Source: Cryptomeria japonica (Eukaryota > Streptophyta > Pinopsida > Cupressales > Cupressaceae). From it: a DNA stretch of 64,000 bases. A program made the position numbers and the translations under genes. Shown in pieces: positions 47,075 to 57,329 of the stretch (position 1 is the first letter of the stretch; each line of letters opens with the position of its first letter). The notes below the pieces were generated by a model. The model was not told the DNA's origin. It worked only from the letters and a program-made list of their open reading frames with translations, and searched no databases. The stretch covers positions 241,987,718 to 242,051,717 of the forward strand of contig NC_081406.1 in assembly GCF_030272615.1 (NCBI RefSeq). Direction: 5' to 3'.

Positions 47075-47325
47075 CTTTTGGGATAACACAAAATGATATA
47101 GCATGTAAGTAAAACCTTTCTTTGAATTAGAAGGGGAATCTCCCTTGTAAATGAAAAGCTTGAATAAAAACCCTTGAACATAAACCATAGACAAAACCTT
47201 TCTTGGGACATCACGAAATGATATAGCATGTAAGGTAAAACCTTTCTTTGAATTAGAAGGGGAATCTCCTTTGTAAATGAAAAGCTTGAATAAAAACCCT
47301 TGATCATAAACCATAGACAAAATCT
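47075..47325 (+). repeat. tandem duplication of about 125 bp
   Basis: AAATGATATAGCATGTAAG at 47091 and 47216, each followed by the same stretch through GGGGAATCTCC, AAATGAAAAGCTTG and AACCATAGACAAAA. The copies are nearly identical, so the duplication is recent compared with the surrounding sequence. Confidence 0.85.
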
Positions 47326-49778
47326 ATAGCTTTTTACGATACGTACATGGTTTTTTTTTTGAGGTTCAAACATGCTATGCATACAAACTTAAATTGCCCT
47401 ATCTTTTTGTTACTGGTTATGAGTGGAAGACAGCAATATTTTTTCACAGATGAAAAATATTTTCTTTTATGACTTCTACTAACAACTTAATCTATCACAG
47501 CACAAGCATACACACATTATAGCTGAAAACTAAAAGCAAACACTGGGAAGTGTGTGCACACGAGAGCTGGATTAAAGATTTCAATTACACACAAGACAAG
47601 ATTTCATAAACTAAACACTCAAGTGCTGCATACATAGCTACAGGCACCCGAATTAACAATAATCACAATGTATAACTTGCAATTATTGATAACCTATCTT
47701 AAAATAAATGAAATCTTACACACAAAACCATTCAGTGAATATGACAAAACTGCTTGTAGCTTAAAAATCTCTATCATACACACAAGGAGAGCTTGAAAAA
47801 TAAACATTATGCCATTAGCTCCCCTAATCTGAGTATTAAAAGCACTTATAAATGTTTACAAAAACTTTGTATGCTCATACAATCAATTGATTCTCCTATT
47901 TTGCATGGCAATGCAATTTATTGAGGACAAATACAAAAAATAAATCAACTAGAGTTTGTCCAAATTAGATTTCTTGAAAATCAAGCAATCTTTGAATAAC
48001 AAAAATCTTAAAATAAATTGTTTGAAAATAAAAGATCTAGAAACATATCTAATAATAGCAATCTTCGAAAAATATCCATAGCTACCACTTTGACACATCG
48101 ATGAGCTTCTTTGGTGTTGTTGATTCTGCAGTAGCCTCTTTCTATTTTAGAAGTTTTTGAAACCTTGAAATTAACTATTTCACTTTTGAATCCTTTGGAT
48201 ACAAAAGAACTCATCTGGATATCTTGAATATTTGGAACATTGTGAAGCAACATACATATTATTCATAAAAAATTCCTTCCATCTTTTGTATCTTGAACAA
48301 CATCAATATCATTCCATTTTTCAGCCTTTGAAGAGAGCTTTCTAGTGTAGTGCTTTAAGTGAGATGCAAAATGGTGTCTGGATGCAAAAGTTATCATACA
48401 ATGAATGTGAGAAAAACAATGGTTTGGAAATGTGACAAAACCTCAAATGTCCTTCGAAAACTCAAACATCTGGTTTTGTGCTCTAGGTGCCATTAGAAGT
48501 GGTTATTTTTCCTTTGGAATCTTAGGCATCACTGTTTGAAGGCCCATGCATCCTTCAAAAACCCTAGGCATTTGGATAAGTTTGTTGAAAGTTTTCTTCT
48601 CAAGACCTAACTCTGCGAAAATGCCCATGGCTTGTCAACAACTTCAGCGCCCTACAAAAACTATGCCCATGGCCTACATTAAATCCCAATGCCTTGCAAT
48701 AAATTCAATAGACTGTTGTGATGCCTTGCCACTATTGGTAGATCAAACCCTAGCCCATGCTCCTTGTGACAAAAATGGAATACCTGCAATTGAAAAGGGT
48801 GCCCTTGTTCTTCCTTGCTATCAATGGTGTAGTGAGAAAAAAGGACTAAGACTTTTTGTTTTATAACTGAGAACCAATCACGTTTGGGTCATGGATGTCC
48901 TTTTCAAAAAAATATCTTTTCAAAGTTCAAACCATAATCAGTAAAATTGAGCTTTATTTCTCTCTTTGGCACTCTTTCCATTTTGGTAATTTTGGTTAGA
49001 AAGTGCCATTTTGAAAAAAAACACACTTTTTTTGCAATCTTCACCATTTTTTTTAAATTTATTTTCTAGGTTGCCAATACGGCAAAATTTTGAAAAGGGG
49101 TTTGGGTTCGTTAGTACAAAAACATGCAAATTATATATATATATATATGCAGCCTATAAGCATAAATTAAGATTAGCATGTCACATAGCATCATATAAAC
49201 AACAAAACCAACATAAACTTGTAATCATAGCATCGTCATCATACCATAACAACATCATATACATCAAGTTTAATATCAAAATGATAAAATATTCAAGTAT
49301 CATTGTTTCAACTTTCAACAATTTAAAGTTTGATCATCAAATGGATTCTCTAATTCATCATCCTCATTCTCCTCCTCATCATTGACATTGACATTAGATG
49401 AATCAATGCTAATGCCAATGCCACTTAAACTTGCACTTGCACTTTAAGTTTGCTCGCTATCTGAGTCATCAAATGCAACATGCTGAGAAGTGAAAGCATC
49501 CATATCAGTATGCTCTGGCTCTATATCCCACATCTTCGTTTTCCCTTGCTTGTAGTCATGTTGCTTGTGTGAAATGAGCCAAGTTAATGCTTTAAAACTG
49601 GCTTTTAGGCTAATATTTTGATTTTTTATGGGGTGGAATTTAAAAAAAAAAAAATTCTGCAAAAAAAAAAACCATTTTTGGGCTGTTAGACCCCTGGGTT
49701 CAACCTAGTCCGAACCAGGCTTGTGAATGACGGGCCCTATCCGGACCACAGGAGGACCGGACTAGAACCCCAGACCAG
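47326..49778. other. no recognisable gene; AT microsatellite near 49140
   Basis: AT-rich. An AT dinucleotide run lies at 49132-49148. From about 48940 there are TTTGGCACTC / CCATTTTGG words like those at 57330-57880. A less AT-rich stretch with repeated GGACCGGACTAG-type words (49690-49780) is the immediate host of the copia element. Confidence 0.4.
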
Positions 49779-49783
49779 GACTG

Positions 49784-49965
49784 TATTATGGGATCATAAT
49801 TGGTAAAAAATGATTGTGTTGTATTTTCGAATGATCATGAAGATAATTATAAAGAATTACAAAGAATCTCAAAATAGAAAGATTCTAATAAGAAACTAAA
49901 ATTACAATATCTTACAATATATACATTATTGAACATTAATAACTTAGGAAAATATAATATTAACA
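49784..49965 (-). repeat. 3-prime LTR of the minus-strand copia
   Basis: Plus-strand TATTATGGG ... ATATTAACA. On the minus strand it begins TGTTAATATTATATTTTCC right after the polypurine tract. Confidence 0.9.
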
Positions 49966-51132
49966 CCCTCCCTTAATGCTCAATCTATCAACTACACCAA
50001 TAGACCCCTTGAATTTTACAAACTTATCTGGACTGAGGGGCTTGGTGAGAATATCGGCTTGCTGCTCCGCTGTAGGAACATACAACAACTGAATGGATCC
50101 GTCTTCAACCAACTGTCGAATGTAATGACAATGAAGCTCTACATGTTTGGTTCTTTCATGGAAGATTGGATTCTTGGCAAGTTTGAGAACTCCCTGATTG
50201 TCAGAGAACAAGGGAGTCGAATTTGCTTGAGATATTTGCATATTCGCAAGCATTCGATGAAGCCAAACTGCCTCACAAGCTGCCTTAACTGCTCCTTGAT
50301 ATTCTGCTTCGGTCGAGGAGAGAGCCACTGCTTGCTGCTTCTTACTAGTCCAAGTGACTGCACCGGATCCCAAACTGAACACATATCCAGAGGTTGATTT
50401 CTTGTCATCAACCGAGCCTGCCCAATCTGAACTTGTGAACCTGCCGAGTCTAGGATCATGACTCCTAGTGTAAAGATGTCCATAATCAGAGGTGCCTTGC
50501 ACATAATGCAGCACACGCTTCTTTGCTACCCAATGATCAGCCTTGGGGGCTGTCATGAAGTGTGAAATGTAGCTCACTGCAAAACTGAGATCAGGTCTAG
50601 TAGTAGTAAGATAGATAAGACTGCCCACTAGTTGATTGAATTGTGTTTCATCTACAGGGGGAGAATCAGACTTACTTGACAACTTCAAGCCAGTCTCCAT
50701 AGGTGTGGAAGCAGGTTTGCAATCTTGCATTCGAAACTTGTCAAGCAAGTTCCTGACATACTTAGACTGAGAAATAAAAATGCTACCATCAGTTTGCCAA
50801 ACCTCAGCACCTAAATAATAATGGAGAAGCCCCAAATCTGTCATATCAAAATCCTTGCACAGATCCTGTTTGATTTCTGCAATCAAATGTGTTGAATTGC
50901 CAGTAATGATCAAGTCATCCATATAAACAACAAGAAAGAGAATATCATCACTAGAGTGTTTGATATACAGATTACTGTCAGAAGGGCAACACTGAAAACC
51001 ATGAGCAACCAAGTACTGATCAATCTTAATGTACCATGCTCGAGGTGCTTGTTTAAGTCCATAGAGTGCTTTAACGAGTCTACATATTTGATGTTCTTTG
51101 CCGACAACCTTGAAACCAGGTTGCTGCGTCAT
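49960..51132 (-). pseudogene. copia RT (C-terminal part) and RNase H, long intact frame
   Basis: A 390-codon frame. RT has LVKALYGLKQAPRAWY, VVYMDDLIITG (YMDD-type active site) and LGLLHYYLG. The linker has TRPDLSFAVSYISHFM. RNase H has SSDWAGSVDDKKSTSGY, ALSSTEAEYQGAVKA and FSDNQGVLKLAKNPIFHERTKHVE. The end overlaps the polypurine tract and the first bases of the LTR (IKGGC then TAA). A TAG lies just upstream (about 51145), before which the first RT motifs continue in the same frame. It is probably inactive as a whole. Confidence 0.92.
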
Positions 51133-52295
51133 GTAGACTTCTTCCTACAATTCACTGTTGAGGAAGACACTCTTAACATCCATCTGATGGACTTTCCATC
51201 GAAACTGAGCTGCAATAGCGAGGAGAAGACGAATGGTACTCATCTTGGTAGTAGGAGCAAATGTCTCCTCATAATCAATGCCCTCCCGCTGTGTGAATCC
51301 TCGAGCAACTAATCTGGCCTTGTATTTATCTAAGGTACCATCTGCATGATACTTGACCTTATAGACCCATTTGCAGCTAATGGGTTTCTTCCTTGAAGGA
51401 AGATCAGAGAGAACCTAGGTGTTGTTCTTTAGAAGGCTTTGGTATTCTACATCCATTGCCTGTTCCCACTCTGGAATCCCTTTTGGCCATGAGAGCAAAG
51501 TTAACAGTATTTTGCTGCTTGCCCTTATTTCTGGAAGATCTACCCTCAATGAGCTCATCGGGACGAAGATTACTGATGGTCTTAGACCACCACTTAGGCT
51601 AGAGAGTAGATGTGCCAACATCAGATGGAGGAGGAATAACTGGAATTGGAGGTGGAAGAGGATCTGGAACAGGGGGAAGATTAGCATCATCCGGAGGAAA
51701 TTCAGGTAGTGCATCATCAAATACAGCATCTGCATCATCCCTCCCATCAGGTGAACCAAATGGAAGACAGACACTTAAATTTGAAGCCTTCAAAGGTTGA
51801 TCCTCAGAATTTTGCTCAGACAATGAAAGCTGAAATGGTCCTCGATCTTCATCAAAGACAACATTGCGACTGAAGATGAGACGATCAGTGTCTACATCAA
51901 TCAGCCTGTAGGCCTTATGGTTGTCACTGTATTCTGTAAACATGAGCTTCCGACTCTTGGAATCCAACTTAGAGCGCTTGGCATCTGGAATCCAAACATA
52001 TGCAAGAGAGCTAAAAAATTTCAAATGGCTGATCCTAGGTTTGCGACCAGTCCAGGCTTCCTCAAGAGTCTTCCCTTTAACAACATGAGTGGGAGATCTA
52101 TTAAGGAGATAGACTGCAGTAAACACTGCTTCTGCCCAATACTTCTTAGGAACATTTTTGTGTTCCAACATAGACCTAGCCATTTCTATAACAGTGCGGT
52201 TACGATGTTCTGCTGAGGAGTGTATGGTGTGGTTAACTGACATTTTATGCCATGTGTATCACAGAAAGTGGAGGAAGCAGTAGAACAAAACTCTC
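51133..52295 (-). pseudogene. copia integrase C-terminal half, linker and first RT motifs
   Basis: 52243-51599 encodes NHTIHSSAEHRNRTVIEMAR (integrase Glu region), YWAEAVFTAVYLLNRSPTH, then an acidic, Pro-rich linker (PPVPDPLPPPIPVIPPPSD). Further on are ISCKWVYKVKYHADGTLDKYKARLVARG and VHQMDVKSVFLNSEL, the RT start. Frame changes and stops (for example 51599, near 51410 and near 51145) break it. Confidence 0.88.
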
Positions 52296-52316
52296 CCCCC
52301 CCCCCCCCCCCCCCCC
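52295..52316 (+). repeat. homopolymer of 22 C inside the integrase frame
   Basis: On the minus strand this is a G run in the codons of the (S)DNGGEF motif around the second catalytic Asp, normally five to seven G. The length disrupts the frame. Confidence 0.9.
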
Positions 52317-53148
52317 ATTATCAGACCTGAGTAATAATAAAACAACCAGACTCTTTTTCTACCAAGGCCTTAAATTTCTGAAATACAGGAAACACATCTG
52401 ATTTCTGTCTAAGAAAGTACACCCACATCTTATGACTGTAATCATCAACAAAAAGTAAGAAATACCTGCACCCAATAACAGAAGTAGTATTCATTGGACC
52501 ACATACATCAGTGTGGACCAACTGCAGTACCTTAGATGCTCGCCTTGAGTCACCATCCTTGAATGGTGTCCCGTGCTGCTTCCTAGCCTGACAAGCATCA
52601 CAAACTCGTTGATTCTGAGTTTGAATTTTTGGTAGGCCATGTACTAAATCTTCCCGAACAAGCTGAGCAAGATAATGAATGTTCAGGTGACCATATCGTT
52701 GATGCCATAGACGAGAGATAGAGGAGGATTTTGTTGCGAAGGCATGCTCAAGAGAATCACCTATATCCACAAGTCTATAAAGACCATGATCCCCAATACC
52801 AACATCAACTGTAGTGTGTGTTGCACGATCAACAATAGAACACTTATGTGCACTGAAGATGACATCAAGTTGAGGAGAATGCCGCATAATCTGACTCACG
52901 GAGAGAAGGTTCAGTTCCATGCCAGGAACGTAGTACACATTGAGGAATATGAGATTCCTCCCACCAGACTGTATCTGAACGTTGCCCTTGCCGACAACTG
53001 TGTACTCCTTACCTCCTCCAAAAATAACTGAATCAGTATAGGGAGTGAATTCTGTAAACCAATCACGTCTGTGAGTGAAATGTCGAGAAGCACCAGAATC
53101 AATATACCAAGCAGAAGATTTCACATGGTCTGTAGGTCTTTTAGCCAT
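52317..53148 (-). pseudogene. copia protease and integrase N-terminal half
   Basis: Protease WYIDSGASRHFTHRRDWF, then GAG-pre-integrase LWHQRYGHLNIHYLAQLV with CDACQARKQ (zinc-binding HHCC). The integrase core starts VHTDVCGPMNTTSVIG and FVDDYSHKMWVYFL, with catalytic Asp present. The frame ends at 52321 beside the C-run. Confidence 0.92.
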
Positions 53149-54025
53149 GAAGGCGTAAAAGGCAAACTCTTTTTGCTCTGTGCTCAGCCATATTGGCTTT
53201 AGGTTGAGACCCTCCCTGCTTCCGCTGTTCGGAAGCTATCCGAGTGTGACAATCCTTAATCAGATGGCCATATTTGTGACAATAATTGCATTGAACTTTC
53301 TTCTTTTTTGAGCCTTCCTGTGACTGACTAGAGCCCTTCGATTGAGAGAACTGAGATGACTGAAATTTGCCTTTATCCTTGTGAAAGGATTTGGCTGTAA
53401 AGGCTTGCTCAGAGGAGGATGAAGTGGCACCGCTACCAAACTGTTGTTTCTAGCGAGCCTGCTGTAGAAGTTTGGTGCACAACTCTGGAAATTTCAGATC
53501 AACATTCGTAGATGTAATGTTGAGAGTCTCTATGAAGTGCTTGTAGGATTTTGGTAGACTTTTGAGGGTTATGACTACCATATCCTTTTCCTCAATTTTC
53601 CGACCAATAGCGTCGAGTTTATCTCAAATGTCCTTAATCTTCGTGAGATGCTCTTGTAAGGACATGCGTTCATCCATCATGATGGAGAACAACTGGTTCT
53701 TCAAGAAGAACGCTCGGCTTTTGTCAGATGTCTCATGCAACTCCTTTAGATGCTTCCAAATTTTTGAGGCTGATTGACTAGAATGAATCTGAGGTAGCTG
53801 GTCATCTGTGACAGAGAGCTTGAGAAGCATGACAGCTTTCCTATTGCGGTCATCAAATTTGTGTTGATTGGCTCCGACTGCAGAAGGATGAGATTCTTTT
53901 CCCAAGACAAGATCATCTAGGTGGCGATATTCGAAGATTGTCAGCATGCGCTGCTTCCAGGTGTTATAATTTTTGTCATTGAATCGCTGACTGCCTTCCA
54001 ACATCAAGTTGGTCAATGATGCCAT
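53149..54025 (-). pseudogene. copia gag with zinc knuckle
   Basis: ATG at 54025-54023 (MASLTNLMLEGSQRFNDKNY, TWKQRMLTIFEYR). UBN2-type gag follows (KIWKHLKELHETSDKSRAFF, MSLQEHLTKIKDI). After a TGA near 53622 the same frame continues to CNYCHKYGHLIKDCH, an intact CX2CX4HX4C knuckle, near 53270. A TAG lies near 53453. Only stops break it; I see no frameshift. Confidence 0.9.
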
Positions 54026-54486
54026 TTTGCACGTTTCCCAATGCACAAAAAAATCAAAGAAGAGAGGATAGCACGAAATACAAAGCACAAATCCCAATGC
54101 AAAAACAGAGGCAGATACAGGTACAGACTTCAAAAAACAGATGAAGTACGATTGACACGGATTTCGAATTTTTTTTCCGATTGACCCCAGAAAAATTTGA
54201 AGAGAACCTAGAAAGAATTTGAAATCAAAATTGAAATTCGTTGGCACAAAATTTGAGGCACGAAAAACGATGCACCCAAAAAATTCTGACGACAACCTAG
54301 TTGAGATCTCGGAAAACTCAGAAGGAATCTGTAATTAACAAATATTTCCGACTTGATCTGAAGGGTAAAAAACTTAGCCGAAAAATGGAGAAACCCTAGG
54401 CACCAAAGAACAAATGATTTCGTCGCGGGACAGGGCAGAAAATAGCCAGAAAATTATGCAGAAGCCGAAAACCCTAGTAGCCGTAA
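54026..54486 (-). other. copia 5-prime untranslated region, gag-proximal part
   Basis: Non-coding; continues at 56396-57035 beyond the solo LTR. Confidence 0.6.
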
Positions 54487-54622
54487 TGTAATGTCCCCTT
54501 GTGATGTTGCACTCAGTGGTCCATTGGCCTATTCCGGAGACCTGTAGGCTATGTGGAAAGGTGAATTAAGGGTTCCCATGTTCCTTTGAGTTCCGACCAG
54601 ACTTGTCAGGGGTGGAATGTGA

Positions 54623-54642
54623 ACTTACTATTTTTAGTAAGT
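54623..54642 (+). promoter_or_regulatory. LTR palindrome in solo LTR, copy 1
   Basis: ACTTACTATTTTTAGTAAGT, perfect arms, upstream of the TATA box in U3. Confidence 0.8.
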
Positions 54643-54736
54643 TAGGGTTTGGCTGTCGGGATGGTACAAAGTTGCTAAGCTCGCCAAGCTCTTTCTCTGG
54701 TTGCGAAGATAACGATTTTCAGAGCATTATTTCATG

Positions 54737-54756
54737 ATTTACTATTTTTAGTAAGT
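54737..54756 (+). promoter_or_regulatory. LTR palindrome in solo LTR, copy 2
   Basis: ATTTACTA-TTTT-TAGTAAGT. One arm has T where the other has G, a T:G pair. Confidence 0.75.
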
Positions 54757-56509
54757 GGCAGTTTGGGGCATTCTATTTTTGGCAGTCCTGGATTTGGTCT
54801 TGTTCCAGCACAATTCAGTGATCCTCATTGCTCAACTTCATCCGGATTCTGTTGATAATCAGTACCGGAGTTATAAGCAATTTAATTAAATATTATTCCT
54901 TATCCCAAGGTTATTATTTAATTATTTAATTATTGATTGATGTTATGGGGAATTGTGCAGAAATCGATATTTTTCTAAGTCCTGTCTAAGCGAATTATTT
55001 AATGGATATAAGGAGACTTTATTTTCGATATACTCCCAAGTTATATCATGCCAAAATTGTGGTCTTCTTCCTAGGCGCGATTTTTGGACTTGGGAAGTGG
55101 GCGCCACTTTGGGTCCACCACATGAAATGAAACGCAGTTTGAATGAGGAGAATTTGGAGGTAGTTTCATTTGAATTTCAGACTTGAAAAGCTATATAAAC
55201 AGGTGTTTGGCTCCTCATTTGTTTATCCAGAGAAAATATATCGTTATGCTGTCACTCCAGACTTATTCGAGGGTGAATACCTCCTAGATCTTTCCTTCCG
55301 GTTTCGAGTGTGAGACATCACTCCTAGCTGTGGTTCGAAGTTGTGAGCTATTTGGTAATTTTTGGGTGTGTTGGTAAAGAGTTGTGTGTTGCTGGTTTTT
55401 TTGGTGTTGCTGGTGTGTGTTGGCTGGAAGTGTATTTTGCTCGTAGCTATCTGCGTGTTGAGTGCATCATTCTGGGTGAGGGCTCGTTGGAAGCGTATCG
55501 GAGATACAATAATTCTCCTATATTGGTGTGGCATTTGGAGAACTCTCCAATTTACAGTTGCAAATCGAACTATTCAGCCAAACGCCATTTCCAGAATTGC
55601 CTTGGGTTGCGTGCATCGTAGTTGTTGCTCTCCAGTCGCAGTTTTAAGGTATTGATTTGATTGTTTATGTCATACGCTTCATTTGTATTTGGTTTGGCAT
55701 GATTCCATTCAGTTTTGAGAGAGTTACAAGCATTTTAGTGGGTTTTGGGATGTCTGGGTCTGCGTTTTCATTGTATTTGATTTCAGAACAGCAAGTAGTG
55801 TTTATGGGGAGAGTGTGTTAGTGAATTCTTGAGATATGTACTTCAGTCTATCTTCTTTCACATCTCTATCTTTGTAAGAATTGCTTTAGTAGTACTGACC
55901 ACTTCATTCTATGCTGCATTTCCTGCTGAACAAGTGGAAGAGGATGGCTTAGCCACCTGTATGTTTTGTAATTTAGTTTTGTCCTCCCATTGAGCAAGTG
56001 GTTGAGTGATATTGTCCTCTCGCTGAAATATGCGGTTGAGTGATAGTTTTATGTAAAAGTCCTTCCGCTGCATAAGCGATAGAGTGATTTGGTTCTGTTA
56101 TGCTCTTGTTGCCTTGGTTGGTTTACCGCCAAGTTCATGTTCTTCATCCCGCTGAAAAGTGGAAGGGGCTGGCTTGCCGCCCAGTATTGTATTTGCATTG
56201 TAATTTCCAGCGGATTAGTGAGCTAACGAACCCCTTATCACCATATGCTCTCACCTTCCCACATTGGGCTCTTGGTGATCAGAAAGTGGAAGGGTTAACT
56301 TTTCAGTAGCATTGGGATTATATTTCCTAACTTTAATGGGTGCATTGTAAAATTTGTTGTGCTTGAAAACCGAAAAAATAAGAGGGAATATTACATGCAG
56401 CCAAAACGATCTGCCAAAAAACAAAATCGTGGAAATAGACTGCAGAAAACAAAACGTGATTTTAAATCACGTCACTGTTCATGAGCAGAAAGAATGACGC
56501 GAACACAAA

Positions 56510-56644
56510 TGTTGAGACATGGACCGGCTAGGACTCGAACCTAGGACCTTCCATACGCTGCTGGAGTGCTCTACCACTGAGCTACTGGCCCCTCTTGGAC
56601 CAGTCCATCGTCGTTCCGGGTGTGGCTTATTTCCAACACCAACA
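56510..56644 (-). repeat. 3-prime LTR of miniature element
   Basis: 135 bases; the better preserved tRNA-like copy (56520-56591). Confidence 0.9.
56520..56591 (-). other. tRNA-like sequence with Pol III A and B boxes, copy 1
   Basis: 72 bases on the minus strand. Acceptor stem GGGCCAG / CCGGTCC pairs at six of seven positions (one G:T). D arm is GCTC-AGTGGTA-GAGC, perfect. T arm is CTAGG-TTCGAGT-CCTAG, perfect, and the A discriminator is present. A box is TAGCTCAGTGGTAGAGC and B box GGTTCGAGTCC. The anticodon arm is poor: it needs an eight-base loop (GCAGCGTA) without T at position 33. It is therefore unlikely to be a working tRNA. Confidence 0.8.
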
Positions 56645-56695
56645 CCCCCCCTTAAGCCACACCTCTCGTGTGCTTGGGGCTCCTAGCCTGGACCT

Positions 56696-56708
56696 GGCTC
56701 TGATACCA
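56696..56708 (-). other. primer binding site of miniature element
   Basis: Minus-strand TGGTATCAGAGCC, a perfect initiator-Met type site, directly after the 5-prime LTR. Confidence 0.85.
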
Positions 56709-56843
56709 TGTTGAGACATGGACCAGCTAGGACTCGAACCTAGGACCTTCCATATGCTGCTGGAGTGGTCTACCACTGAGCTACGAGCCCCTCTTGGACC
56801 AGTCCATCGTCGGTCCGGGTGTGGCTTATTTCCAACACCAACA
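56709..56843 (-). repeat. 5-prime LTR of miniature element
   Basis: 135 bases, same length as its partner, with only a handful of differences by eye. Confidence 0.9.
56719..56790 (-). other. tRNA-like sequence with Pol III A and B boxes, copy 2
   Basis: 72 bases. Acceptor GGGCTCG / CTGGTCC still pairs at six of seven positions including two G:T pairs. D arm GCTC/GACC has one mismatch; the T arm is perfect. Same altered anticodon arm as copy 1. Confidence 0.75.
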
Positions 56844-57035
56844 ACAGAGACACAAACACGTCGGAGAATGATCGGGATTTACAACATAGACGCGTCAAAG
56901 AAGAACGCAAAAAAACCCTCGACCAATCCACACGAACCAGTAGCAATTTTGAATAATCAAAGAAATTTTTTAAAAAAACTGTTAAAAAATTCGTGACGAA
57001 TTTTTAATTGAAAAATTATTTCGAAAATAACTATT

Positions 57036-57047
57036 GCTCTGATACCA
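57036..57047 (-). other. primer binding site of the minus-strand copia
   Basis: Minus-strand TGGTATCAGAGC directly adjoins the 5-prime LTR end. Confidence 0.88.
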
Positions 57048-57229
57048 TATTACGGGATTGTAATTGGTAAAAGATGATTGTGTTGAATTTACGAATGATC
57101 GTGAAGATCATTATAAAGAATTACAAAGAATCTCAAAATAGAAAGATTCTAATAAGAAACTAAAATTACAATATCTTACAATATATACATTATTGAGCAT
57201 TAATAACTTAGGAAAATATAATATTAATA
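57048..57229 (-). repeat. 5-prime LTR of the minus-strand copia
   Basis: 182 bases; partner of 49784-49965. The outer end reads TAATA where the other has TAACA. Confidence 0.9.
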
Positions 57230-57329
57230 GACCGGACCAGACCAGTACCGGGGGTCTAGGGCCCGAACCAAGTAACCTAGTTTATTTTCATTCTTTAAGA
57301 CAAAATCATAAAAAATTAACTTTTTTGCC

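Larger units (their letters stand above)
54487..56395 (+). repeat. solo LTR of the TGTAATGTCCCC gypsy family
   Basis: TGTAATGTCCCCTTGTG ... GAGGGAATATTACA, 1909 bases, collinear with the LTR at 59190-61307. Shared parts are the palindromes, TATA box CTATATAAACAGG at about 55192-55202, AGACATCACTCCTAGCTGTGG after it, and CCGCTG...GCGG repeats near 55980-56180. No internal sequence or partner LTR is adjacent. Flanks CGTAA and TGCAG do not form a target duplication. Confidence 0.85.
56510..56843 (-). mobile_element. 334-bp miniature LTR retrotransposon (SMART/TRIM) with tRNA-like sequence in each LTR
   Basis: Two 135-base LTRs (56510-56644 and 56709-56843) enclose only 64 bases, consisting essentially of the primer site TGGTATCAGAGCC (minus strand, 56708-56696) and a G-run polypurine tract (56651-56645). 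On the minus strand each LTR starts TGTTGGTGTTGG and ends ATGTCTCAACA. Flanks ACAAA (56505-56509) and ACAGA (56844-56848) are a near-match target duplication. There is no coding capacity. More than half of each LTR is a 72-base tRNA-like sequence. In size it belongs to the smallest LTR elements; in carrying a Pol III sequence in the LTR it parallels Cassandra, which carries 5S rRNA. Confidence 0.9.
49784..57229 (-). mobile_element. Ty1/copia LTR retrotransposon with nested insertions, minus strand
   Basis: Two 182-base LTRs (49784-49965, 57048-57229) and imperfect target duplications GACTG (49779-49783) and GACCG (57230-57234). The initiator-Met primer site and polypurine tract are in place, and gag-protease-integrase-RT-RNase H runs on the minus strand from 54025 to 49960. 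A solo gypsy LTR (54487-56395) and a 334-bp miniature LTR element (56510-56843) lie in its 5-prime untranslated region. By eye the two LTRs differ at about ten sites. Confidence 0.93.

Noticed and set aside
47057-47382. Minus-strand repeat protein of about 100 residues
   Set aside because: The repeated peptide only reflects the 125-bp DNA duplication; no start context or family.
55244-55655. Open frames on both strands inside the solo LTR
   Set aside because: They lie in the R/U5 part of an LTR and correspond to non-coding sequence of the same family at 60060-60480.
56520-56790. Two functional tRNA genes
   Set aside because: The anticodon arm cannot form a normal seven-base loop, T at position 33 is missing, and both copies sit at the same place in paired LTRs.
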